Below are positions 7,919-15,423 of a DNA stretch of 16,784 nt, one piece after another. The translations under genes were made by a program, and so were the position numbers. This stretch comes from CAZKXX01 sp964556705 (GTDB lineage: Bacteria > Acidobacteriota > Terriglobia > UBA7540). The notes below the pieces were generated by a model. The model ran no database searches. It had not been told where the DNA came from and saw only the letters and a list, made by a program, of their open reading frames with translations. How positions within the stretch are numbered: position 1 is the first letter of the stretch; every line of letters starts with the position of its first letter. The DNA lies in NCBI GenBank assembly GCA_964556705.1, contig CAZKXX010000083.1, forward strand, positions 1-16,784, written 5' to 3'.

Positions 7919-9565
7919 ATGCCGCGACTGCTTATCACCGATCCCGCCGAGCAGACGCAGATCTTCGAGGTGAGCAACCCGACAGTCGGCATCGGGCGCG
8001 CCGCTTCGAACGATCTGGTGCTGGACCACCCCAGCGTCTCGCGCCACCACGCCCGCCTCTCGATGCTTCCCGGTGATACCGTGCTGCTGAACGACTTGGG
8101 CAGCCTGAACGGCGTTTTCGTGAACGGCACACAGGTGCAGGAGCACCGCCTGGCCGACGGGGACACGATCCACATCGGGATGTACGTCCTGAAGTATGAA
8201 TCGGGCCGGCACAAGGCGGTCCACGTCGAGACAGGCGCTACCACGGCGCCGGCCCTGGCTCGGCTCACCTCCCCCGAACTCCTCACGGCGTTGCACGCGC
8301 CGCAGGAGGTGGCGGCCCCGCCCGTGCCTTCCGCCGTCTCTCCCGAGCGTCTCGCCGACCTCGAACGCGAGAACAAGCTGCTCAAACTGCTGCTCGGCGT
8401 CGGCAAGACCCTTTCCTCCGCCCTCCAGCTCGAAGACGTCATGCAGCGCGTGATGGAGCTCGTGTTCCAGATGGAGAACGTCGAGCGCGGCTTTGTGATG
8501 CTCTACGACGAGCGGGGCGGGTTCAAGCCCGCCGTCCTGATGTACAAGGACGAGCGGATGAAGAAGGACCCGCGCGGCGTGGTGCTGAGTCGCACGATGA
8601 TCGAGCGCGTCATGACCGAGCGCCTGCCTCTGCTGATCCTGGACGTCGAGGGCGACGAGCGCTTTTCTTCGAGCGAAAGCCTGCGGCTGAGCGGCATCCG
8701 CTCCGCCATGTGCGCCCCGCTGATCTTCAAGGACCGGGTCTTCGGCCTGTTTTACGTGGATTGCCTTTCGAAGCCCTACGGGTTCTCGAAGGAAGAATTG
8801 AGCATCTTCGCGGTGATCGCCGCCGAGGCCGCGTTGAGCTTCGACAGCGCGCGCTCGCACGAAGAGCTTTCGCGGCGCGCCATCGAACGCAAGGCCCTCG
8901 AACGCTTCCTGAGTCCCGCCATTGTCGAGAAAATCCTCGCCAATCCGGATGAAGTCCAGCTGGGCGGAGAAAACCAGACGGCGACCGTGCTGTTTTCCGA
9001 CATCCGGGGGTTCACGCGCATGTCGGAAAAGATGGAGCCGGCGCGCGTGGTGGAGCTGCTGAACGAATACTTTACGGAAATGACCGAAGTGATTTTCGAA
9101 AACGGCGGGACGCTGGACAAATACCTGGGCGACGGCATCATGGCGCTGTTTGGCGCGCCCATCGCCCGGGTGGACGACGCGGAGCGGGCCGTGAAGACGG
9201 CCATCGAGATGCAGCGCGCGCTCGACCGGCTGAACCGTGAATGGCTTTCGCGCGGCCAGCCGCGCCTGGAAGCGGGCGTGGGGATCAACACCGGCGTCGT
9301 CACCGCCGGCAACATCGGCTCGGCGCAGCGGATGGACTACACCGTGATCGGCGACGCGGTCAATCTCGCCTCACGCCTCTGCTCGCTGGCCCAGGGCGGC
9401 CAGATTCTGGTCAGTGATTCAACCTTCTCGCAGTTAAGCCAGGCGCTGGCGGCGCGCCGCCTCGAGCCCATCCGTGTGAAAGGCCGGGAAACGCCCGTTG
9501 ACGTTTACGAGATTCAGTGGAATGAGACCGAGTCCTTGTCCACCGAAGCCACCCTCCCCGCCTGA
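7919..9565 (+). CDS. FHA-GAF-class III adenylate/guanylate cyclase
   Basis: The 548-residue cytoplasmic protein makes a cyclic nucleotide, probably cAMP. The N-terminal FHA domain (about 1-95) has the phospho-Thr-binding residues: GR (26-27), S41, R42, H44 and NG (64-65). A GAF domain (about 156-310) follows, then a linker helix with ERFLSP (328-333), which often precedes bacterial cyclases. The cyclase domain (about 352-510) has both metal-binding Asp (D361 in FSDIRGF, D405 in YLGDGIMA), Lys401 and the NLASR motif (N482, R486). Position 475 is Thr, as in many bacterial adenylate cyclases. The catalytic domain appears active. The FHA domain makes it a natural target or reader of the kinase encoded upstream; the GAF ligand is unknown. 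Confidence 0.93.
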   Translation: MPRLLITDPAEQTQIFEVSNPTVGIGRAASNDLVLDHPSVSRHHARLSMLPGDTVLLNDLGSLNGVFVNGTQVQEHRLADGDTIHIGMYVLKYESGRHKAVHVETGATTAPALARLTSPELLTALHAPQEVAAPPVPSAVSPERLADLERENKLLKLLLGVGKTLSSALQLEDVMQRVMELVFQMENVERGFVMLYDERGGFKPAVLMYKDERMKKDPRGVVLSRTMIERVMTERLPLLILDVEGDERFSSSESLRLSGIRSAMCAPLIFKDRVFGLFYVDCLSKPYGFSKEELSIFAVIAAEAALSFDSARSHEELSRRAIERKALERFLSPAIVEKILANPDEVQLGGENQTATVLFSDIRGFTRMSEKMEPARVVELLNEYFTEMTEVIFENGGTLDKYLGDGIMALFGAPIARVDDAERAVKTAIEMQRALDRLNREWLSRGQPRLEAGVGINTGVVTAGNIGSAQRMDYTVIGDAVNLASRLCSLAQGGQILVSDSTFSQLSQALAARRLEPIRVKGRETPVDVYEIQWNETESLSTEATLPA

Positions 9566-9593
9566 GGCGCGGCCGCGGGCCCGCGGTGCCGGG

Positions 9594-11012
9594 ATGTGCT
9601 TCCCCCGCCTGTTCGCCGCCGCCCTCCTTGTTCTTGCGCGAGTTGCCCTCGCGGGCGCGCCCCAGGAGACGAAACCCCAACTCCCGCCGGAACTGAGCGG
9701 AGCGAAAGTCTATACGGTGCCGACCCAGGCAGCGCCGGGCGAAACGGTCGAGAGCCCGGTCATCTATCGAAAGATTTCTTTTCACGACATCAATCTCGAG
9801 CGGCTGACCCTCAATCTGGAAGTCAGCATCCGGCCCGTGGAGCGTGACGCGACCGTCCGCGCCATCCACTTCCAGGGCGTTCTCGCTTCCGGGCTGCCCA
9901 TCCAGGTTGAGCCGTTCGAGGGCGAATTCAAGGTGTCCAAAAAGGAAATCGTGGACCTTCCACAGCCGCTGCGCTGCTCGATCGTCTTCTCCGACCTCAG
10001 CTCGGTGAAGCCCCTTCTGGAGATGGTCGAGCGCGATTCGGTGCACATCGCCGGCCGGAGTTTTATCGAGGTCAAACTGGGTTTTCTACATAAGGTTGCG
10101 TTGCGCACCAGGCGGCTCGTGCTGCCCGTGGAACTCAACGACGAGATTCCGCTGGAAATGTTCTCCGATAGCCCGCTCATGCGCGCGGCGGCGATGAAGA
10201 TTTTGCGGACGCTCGCCGACCCGGCCACGGAGGCCGCCGCCGCGCTCGCCCGCCAGCATCTGGCCAAACTCACGTCGAAGCGCAACCTCACCGGGATCGC
10301 CCGGTCTTCGCTCCTTCTGGTCTATTCGGAATTTGTCCTGCGCGACCCGGCGAGCAGGAGGGAGGAGAAGTTCAGTGAGGTTGGAACGGGCGTTGCCATT
10401 CCCGGCGGAGGAATTCTGACCGCCAAGCGCGTTCTGGAACCCTGGAAGTTCGATCCCGAACTCGCATTTCTCATCGAGCGGCACGGGCTGAAGTTGGACG
10501 AGTCCGGTTACCGCATCGCGGCCTGGCCCGCGGGAAGAGACGTTCTGTCACCGGACTCTCAACTGAATTTCGCGGGCGCGCTTTCGACGGCGAACGGCAC
10601 GTTGCGGAAACTCAAAACGCTTCCCGACCAGATGGTTTCGCAGCCCTATCGCGACCCGGAAAGCGGCGAGGAAGCCACGGTCCGCCTGCACGCGGCGGGA
10701 GCCAACGACCTGGCAATCCTGGACGCGGCGGGCGCGCAGCTCGAGCCGGTCACCCTCGCTGAATCTCCCCCGCCCGACCAGGACAGCACCACGGCCCTCG
10801 TCGGCTTTCCCTTCGGCCTTGGCCGCCGCCAGGCAGAAGCGCAGCCGGAATTTGTCTCGGCCACCATGGAGGGTTTGCGCATTCGGCTGGCGCGCGCGCT
10901 CAACCCGGGCGAGGCGGGAGCGCCGCTGGTCAACTCTTCGGGCCAGGTCGTCGCCTTCTGCCCGTCGGACGTTTGCATCCCCGCCGCAACCGTTCTGAAA
11001 CTGGTCCAGTGA
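9594..11012 (+). CDS. exported trypsin-fold protein with degenerate catalytic triad (pseudoprotease)
   Basis: I start at ATG 9594 because it gives a good signal peptide (CFPRLFAAALLVLARVALAG); an upstream ATG at 9498 would overlap the cyclase and add a Pro/Arg-rich leader. The protein is 472 residues. A beta-rich region (about 50-185) and a helical segment (about 190-250) precede a C-terminal trypsin/HtrA-like fold (about 260-472). That fold has GTGVAI and GGILTAKRVLEPW where active enzymes have LTAAHVL, NDLAIL at the Asp position, and PGEAGAPLVNSSGQVVAF where active enzymes have GxSGGPL. His and Ser are both replaced (Arg and Ala), so it should not cleave peptides. A binding or scaffold role in the envelope is likely. 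The following gene overlaps its stop. Confidence 0.72.
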   Translation: MCFPRLFAAALLVLARVALAGAPQETKPQLPPELSGAKVYTVPTQAAPGETVESPVIYRKISFHDINLERLTLNLEVSIRPVERDATVRAIHFQGVLASGLPIQVEPFEGEFKVSKKEIVDLPQPLRCSIVFSDLSSVKPLLEMVERDSVHIAGRSFIEVKLGFLHKVALRTRRLVLPVELNDEIPLEMFSDSPLMRAAAMKILRTLADPATEAAAALARQHLAKLTSKRNLTGIARSSLLLVYSEFVLRDPASRREEKFSEVGTGVAIPGGGILTAKRVLEPWKFDPELAFLIERHGLKLDESGYRIAAWPAGRDVLSPDSQLNFAGALSTANGTLRKLKTLPDQMVSQPYRDPESGEEATVRLHAAGANDLAILDAAGAQLEPVTLAESPPPDQDSTTALVGFPFGLGRRQAEAQPEFVSATMEGLRIRLARALNPGEAGAPLVNSSGQVVAFCPSDVCIPAATVLKLVQ

Positions 11013-12991
11013 AACCAGGAATCCAACACCTCCGTCACAGTCTGCTGGTGGTTTTCCTGACGGCTCTGCCTGCTTCCCCCACGCCGCCCCAGGAATCCGA
11101 GACGCAGGAGTTTGGCGCCGAATGGCGCGAGAAGCTCAGGCAGACCGGAGTCTTTTTTCGAGCGGATGCTCCGCGCGCCCTTCGCAATCCTGACGACGCG
11201 AATCTGCCCGTCTATCTGGAAATCATCAATGGAGTCGAGCGGACGGGCCAGAGCGCGGTGACGGCGCTCACCCGCCTGGTGAGGCGCGAACCGATTCGCC
11301 TCGAAGGCGTGAATGTTTTCGTCAAGCCGGTCGGGGCTCGGCGGGAGTTTCGCGACGAGCCGCTGAACTTTTCCCCGGACTCGCCCTTCACCTTCGACGC
11401 GCGGCAGGAGGAGGGCCCGCTCGAAGTCACGGAACGTTTCCGCAACACGCTTCAGGTGCCCCGCGAGACTTTGCTCGAATACCTGAAGCGCAACTTCCTG
11501 GGCGGACCTTTTCGCGAGGCCGACCTGCGCGTGGTTTTCCACACATCCGGCTGGCCGCCTCAAACCTTCTACCTGCGTGTGCGGCTGGAGGCTCCGCCGC
11601 TTCCCGGACTCGCGGGATGGCGTCGCGGCGACCCTCATTATCATTCGGGTTTCACGGACAACGCCGCCGAGCGCGGCTATCCGCTCGAAGTGACGCGGCA
11701 GGCGGCACTCCACGCGGGGCTTGATTGGGTGCTGCTCACTGACCACTCGACGGACCTGACCGCGGAGACGTTCGCGGCGCAGCTCGAAGACGTACGCCGC
11801 CTGCGGGACGAGCGCTTCGTCTTCATCCGCGGCGAAGAACTGACCGTCGCCTCCGCGAGGACGGATTCCCTCCTCACCTCGCTTCACCTCGTCGTGGCGC
11901 CTTCACCCGACGATCCCGACCGCGGCTTTGCCTCGACGCCCGGCGACGCTGCTTCCGCCGCGGTGATGACCGGCGACGGCTCGGTGGCTTCCCCCGCCCT
12001 GCCCCTCGGCGCGGCGCTGGAACACGTCGCGGCCGCAGGCGGCTTCGCTTTCGCCGCGCACCCGTTCGATCCCGTCAGCCCCATCCTGCGCGGCGGTTCG
12101 TGGAACCTCAACGCGGATTATCTGGATTCCGAGGGCCGGCCGCGGGCGCCGCTCGTGGGACTTCAGCCCTGGAACCGCGCGACGAACCTGACGGCCGACG
12201 ATCTTCGCGACCCCTTCTGCATCCGGCGCGGCTCAGACCCCGCCGGCTGCTTTCAGCCCGACGCGGAGGCGGACCAGTACGCCCGCCTCGAGCGCGGCAT
12301 CGAGCTCGGGTGGAAACCGCTGCTCGCCCGCGCGCTCGCCGCCACAGCGGACGACGCGCCCGAACCGGCCTTCAAGACCCATCTCGCTGCCGGGACTGAT
12401 GCTCACGGCGACTTCAACTTCGGCGCCACGCTCGACGTGGTGGATTTTTTCGCCAGACCGCGGCGCGGACTCACCGGCTTCGCCGAAGACAACGCGCTCG
12501 GCACAGTGACGACCGCGGTGTTCTGCCCTGAAGGGATGGGCGCGCGCGGCGAATGCGTGCTCCAGGCGCTGCGCGAAGGACGCAGTGTTCTGACCAACGG
12601 GCCGCTCGCGGCGGCGGGTTTTGACATGGATTCGTCCGGCACTCTGGCCGGCCCCGAAGACATTCTCCCGGGAGGACACGTGACACTCAACGCGCGGGAG
12701 ATTCCGCCACTCGCTTTGGAGTGGGCGAGCAGCGACGAGTTCGGCCCGCTCACGTCGCTGAGGCTGATAGTGGGGACGAAGGACGGCGAGAGCGCAACGC
12801 GTGAAATTCCGCTGCCTACGGGGCAGGAAATGGCGAGTTCGAGCCTCCGAGCGCTCGACATTCGCGCCGACCTCGACCGCCTCGGGCGGGGCTGGGGTTA
12901 CCTGCGCGTCGAAATGCGCACGCGCAATCGTGCCGGAGAGGAGTTTCGCTGTTATACTAACCCGCTCTGGGTGCGGGTCCGCGACCGCTGA
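11009..12991 (+). CDS. exported PHP-domain metal-dependent hydrolase (CehA/McbA-like)
   Basis: I prefer the GTG start at 11009, which overlaps the previous stop as GTGA and gives a signal peptide (HSLLVVFLTALPASP); an ATG at 10973 in the same frame would add 12 residues. The product is about 660 residues. After an N-terminal beta-rich region (about 30-195), the PHP metal-binding motifs appear in order: GDPHYHSG (about 207-214), LLTDHS (about 242-247), RGEEL, FAAHPFDP (His about 351) and AGTDAHGD (about 461-468). These are metal ligands of polymerase-and-histidinol-phosphatase folds. The closest described group I know is CehA/McbA-like esterases and phosphodiesterases; the substrate cannot be told here. 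The C-terminal 100 residues look like a beta-sandwich. Translational coupling suggests function with the pseudoprotease. Confidence 0.82.
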   Translation: MKPGIQHLRHSLLVVFLTALPASPTPPQESETQEFGAEWREKLRQTGVFFRADAPRALRNPDDANLPVYLEIINGVERTGQSAVTALTRLVRREPIRLEGVNVFVKPVGARREFRDEPLNFSPDSPFTFDARQEEGPLEVTERFRNTLQVPRETLLEYLKRNFLGGPFREADLRVVFHTSGWPPQTFYLRVRLEAPPLPGLAGWRRGDPHYHSGFTDNAAERGYPLEVTRQAALHAGLDWVLLTDHSTDLTAETFAAQLEDVRRLRDERFVFIRGEELTVASARTDSLLTSLHLVVAPSPDDPDRGFASTPGDAASAAVMTGDGSVASPALPLGAALEHVAAAGGFAFAAHPFDPVSPILRGGSWNLNADYLDSEGRPRAPLVGLQPWNRATNLTADDLRDPFCIRRGSDPAGCFQPDAEADQYARLERGIELGWKPLLARALAATADDAPEPAFKTHLAAGTDAHGDFNFGATLDVVDFFARPRRGLTGFAEDNALGTVTTAVFCPEGMGARGECVLQALREGRSVLTNGPLAAAGFDMDSSGTLAGPEDILPGGHVTLNAREIPPLALEWASSDEFGPLTSLRLIVGTKDGESATREIPLPTGQEMASSSLRALDIRADLDRLGRGWGYLRVEMRTRNRAGEEFRCYTNPLWVRVRDR

Positions 12992-13023
12992 GCGGGCGGC
13001 CCGGGAAGGGGCGGGGTTCACAC

Positions 13024-14118
13024 ATGTCCACTGAGGCCAACGAACAAGGGACGGTGCGGTACATCCGGTGCGCGTCGTGCGGGACGCCCAATCCAGGGAC
13101 GGCGGAGAAGTGCACGCGCTGCGGCGCGCCGATGGGGGCCAAGCCCGCCAAACCCGCGCGGCCCGCGACGACCGCCGCTCACATCGTCTGCCCGAAGTGC
13201 CGGCAGCCGCTTCCGGTGGGCAGCAAGTTCTGCGGCTACTGCGGTTCGCCGCTGCCGGCGGGAGCCGCCGCGAAAAAGGCCGACCCGCACAGCGCGCCGA
13301 CGGCGGCCGGGATCAAGGCTCCCACACCGGCGGTGCCTCCTTCCGCGATTCCTCCCAAACCCCAGCCGACGGCCGCGGCCAAACCTGCCGCCCCGCCCGC
13401 CGCGCCTCCGCGGCCCGCGCCCCTGCCGACCGGTGAAGGCACGCACGTCTTTACGGGCCTGCGAGTCCCGCGTATCGAGTCGAGCATCATCGAAATCAAG
13501 TCGGACGGCACAACCGGCAAGGTGACGCGCCTGATCAAGGAAACGTTTATCGGACGCGCCGGCTGCGACGTTACCTACGCGAACGACATGCTGCTCTCCC
13601 CGCGGCACGCCGCGCTGAGCGTCCGCGAGGGCAAGCTCTATCTCCGCGACCTCAGCAGCCAGAATGGGACCTACATCAAACAGCGGCAGGACACGGAACT
13701 TGCGCCCGGCGACGTCTTCCTGATCGGGCGCGAGATTTTCCGCATCCGCACGCAGGAGCTCGCCAACGATCAGGGAACACAGGTGGTGGCGGGCGCGCCC
13801 AAACTCCAGCGCGGGCCCGTGACGGCCAAGCTCGAACGGATTCAGTTGAGCGGCGAGGTCATCGAGGAATACAGCCTCGACAAACCGGAAATCACCCTCG
13901 GCCGCACCAAAGGCGATCTGATCTTCAAGAACGACCCCTTCATGTCCGGCACGCACGCGCGCATCCTCGTCCAGCCCGGACGTTTCGTTCTCCAGGACCT
14001 GAAGAGCCGCAACGGCGTCTATCGCAAGATCCGCAACGAAGTGGAACTGAAGGACGGGGACGAGTTCTTCCTCGGCGAGCAGCTTTTCCGCGCGCAAATC
14101 AAATCACTGGAAGGTTGA
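13024..14118 (+). CDS. double zinc-ribbon, double FHA domain protein
   Basis: The 364-residue cytoplasmic protein begins with two CxxC-type zinc ribbons (C16, C19, C30, C33 and C56, C59, C70, C73). An Ala/Pro-rich linker (about 80-140) follows, then two FHA domains. FHA1 (about 152-243) has GR (177-178), SPRH (192-195) and QNG (213-215). FHA2 (about 269-360) has GR (293-294), SGTH (308-311) and RNG (329-331). FHA1 retains the Ser, Arg and His of a phospho-Thr site; FHA2 has Thr before His and may bind differently. There is no catalytic domain, so it is probably an adaptor that gathers phosphorylated proteins. It closes the kinase-cyclase gene run, 32 bp after the PHP gene. Confidence 0.88.
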   Translation: MSTEANEQGTVRYIRCASCGTPNPGTAEKCTRCGAPMGAKPAKPARPATTAAHIVCPKCRQPLPVGSKFCGYCGSPLPAGAAAKKADPHSAPTAAGIKAPTPAVPPSAIPPKPQPTAAAKPAAPPAAPPRPAPLPTGEGTHVFTGLRVPRIESSIIEIKSDGTTGKVTRLIKETFIGRAGCDVTYANDMLLSPRHAALSVREGKLYLRDLSSQNGTYIKQRQDTELAPGDVFLIGREIFRIRTQELANDQGTQVVAGAPKLQRGPVTAKLERIQLSGEVIEEYSLDKPEITLGRTKGDLIFKNDPFMSGTHARILVQPGRFVLQDLKSRNGVYRKIRNEVELKDGDEFFLGEQLFRAQIKSLEG

Positions 14119-14179
14119 GTTCCGGCGACGAGGGTTTTCGGCCGCAGAAGCTGGGGTGTGCCCCGTCCCGGCGGAGGCT

Positions 14180-14944
14180 TCAGAGCCCCGCGGCGTAAAC
14201 GAAGAGCGCCTTGCGCTCGGCGGGCGAAAGCTGGTTGAGGTCCACGATGCCGGAGGCCTCGGTGGCGCGATCGATTTCTTCCTCGGACAGGCGGTTGCCG
14301 AGCCCGCCGATGCGCTGGATGCCCGGGTAGCCCGTGGCGTTTCCGTCGTCGCCGTGACAGCGCGCGCAGTGGGTGGCGTAAGCCACCTTGCCGCGGTTCC
14401 ACTGTCGAAGGAATTCCACGATGTCCTTGCCCATCGTCAGCGGCGTCACCTCTCGCCACACGCGGCGGATGACGCCCTCGCGGTCGATCCAGAACGTGAC
14501 GCGGCGCGCCACGTTTTCTTCTGCGTTCCAGACGTTATATTGCCGGACGGCCTCGCGGTTCGGGTCGCTCAGCGTGTGGAAACTGAAACCCTCGCGTGCG
14601 CAGAGGTCTTTGTTGAAATCCGCGGGCCGGAAACTGACGGCGAGGATGACGGTGTCGAGCGCGGCGAGTTCGGCCTCTGCAGACTGCAGAGAGCGCAATT
14701 CGAGGATTCACCTTCCGGCGCGAAATTGCGCCGGATAAAAGACCAGGGCGACGTTCTTCCGGCCGCGAAAGTCGCTCAGCCGGACCGAGCGTCCCTCCGC
14801 GTCCTGGAGGACGAAATCCGGGGCCGGGGCGCCCACGGGCAAACCGGTTTCCGGTCGCGCGCTTTTTCCCCTGGAGTCCGCGAACGCGAGCGCACCCAGC
14901 GCGAGCGCGATGAAAAACAATCCCGCCTGAAGGATTCGGGTCAT
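14180..14944 (-). CDS. exported redoxin-cytochrome c fusion, probable selenoprotein (in-frame TGA read as Sec)
   Basis: Reading through one TGA gives 254 residues. Signal peptide or anchor (about 5-22), AhpC/TSA-type redoxin (about 36-185) and c-type cytochrome (about 186-254, haem site CARCH at 193-197). The TGA is codon 79 (14710-14708), in VFYPAQFRAGR-U-ILELRSLQ. Peroxiredoxins of the BCP type have FYP..FT.GCT.EL, so U-I-L-E-L aligns with C-T-x-E-L, with one extra residue before it. There is no other Cys at the active site; Cys115 is the only remaining non-haem Cys. Both halves are in one frame and both are well conserved redoxin sequence, arguing against a frameshift. A hairpin like the fdhF SECIS follows the TGA. 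The protein likely reduces peroxides or thiols outside the cytoplasmic membrane with electrons passing through haem (inference). The alternative is a genuine nonsense mutation or sequencing error. Confidence 0.8.
14675..14691 (-). promoter_or_regulatory. bacterial SECIS-like hairpin after the in-frame TGA
   Basis: On the mRNA, CUCUGCA, loop GUC, UGCAGAG: a perfect 7-bp stem. The loop G is the 24th nucleotide after the UGA. A U-G pair and, past one mismatch, G-C and C-G pairs can extend it. Bacterial SECIS elements lie just downstream of UGA and have a G among the first two loop bases. The core UGCAGUCUGCA differs from the E. coli fdhF apical hairpin UGCAGGUCUGCA, as I recall it, by a single G. 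Confidence 0.7.
14708..14710 (-). other. in-frame TGA, probable selenocysteine codon
   Basis: Codon 79 of the redoxin-cytochrome c gene. It separates two open stretches of the same frame and falls in the redoxin active-site loop, where Cys is expected. The hairpin at 14675-14691 supports decoding as Sec. Confidence 0.75.
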
Positions 14945-15032
14945 GAAACAATTCTACCATTGCGTGCAGGATGCGCCGCAGGCGAAATCCGCCCCGGTGG
15001 AAATTTCAGAGTGAAAGGAAAGGGCGCGAGCG

Positions 15033-15290
15033 TCAGCCGATGAGTTCCACGCCCGCTTCTTTGCTGGAGCCGCCGAGGTCCCGCACCCAGACGACCCGGC
15101 AGGTGCCCGTGTAGGGCACGTAGATGCGTTCGCCGCTCACCAGCGGCGCCTCGGTCTGAATCCTCATCCCGGAGAGCGACTGGTCCAGCGAGATTGCGCT
15201 GAAGCCGCCCTCAGGGACGATGATGCCAATCCGCCTCGTGCGGCGGATGCGGTCTTCCCGCCTCGCTTCCGCGACGATTTCTCCGGCCAC
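15033..15290 (-). CDS. PilZ domain protein
   Basis: The 85-residue single-domain protein is a likely cyclic-di-GMP receptor. The RxxxR element is at residues 10-14 (RREDR) and the DxSxxG element is DQSLSG (36-41), the right order and spacing for PilZ. The end has the usual C-R-V-V-W-V and A-G-V-E-L strands. It starts at GTG 15290, with GGAGGG about 5 nt upstream; no in-frame ATG is available. Its promoter is at 15340-15368. The redoxin gene starts 88 bp downstream on the same strand and may share the transcript. Binding residues look intact, but the output partner is unknown. Confidence 0.8.
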   Translation of the reverse strand: MAGEIVAEARREDRIRRTRRIGIIVPEGGFSAISLDQSLSGMRIQTEAPLVSGERIYVPYTGTCRVVWVRDLGGSSKEAGVELIG

Positions 15291-15339
15291 GGGTTCCCTC
15301 CGTCATGACCGGCCAGGCAGGACGCGAGCCTAGTGCGGT

Positions 15340-15368
15340 AATGTACGCCGTGTTTGTTAAACGGTCAA
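15340..15368 (-). promoter_or_regulatory. sigma70-like promoter of the PilZ gene
   Basis: On the minus strand: -35 TTGACC (15368-15363), a 17-nt spacer, and -10 TACATT (15345-15340). The -35 is 5 of 6 and the -10 is 4 of 6 with ideal spacing. The leader to the GTG start would be about 43 nt. This lies in the 133-bp stretch 15291-15423, which holds no gene that I can support. Confidence 0.6.
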
Positions 15369-15423
15369 GAGGAATCTATGCGGGAGTTCGGGTTGGAGAA
15401 AAGTCTGCGGCCCTGCGCCGCCT

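Noticed and set aside
14153..14164. Mobile element or CRISPR signals across the window
   Set aside because: No transposase, integrase, phage gene, direct-repeat array or terminal inverted repeats were found at any position; this entry stands for the whole window.
14119..14179. Terminator between the convergent FHA and redoxin genes
   Set aside because: A small GGGG-TGTG-CCCC stem is present but no T-run follows on either strand.
14180..14698. Separate gene starting at the TTG at 14698 after the TGA
   Set aside because: The product would lack the first half of the redoxin fold, and the frame is continuous with the upstream piece; read-through at a Sec codon explains it better.
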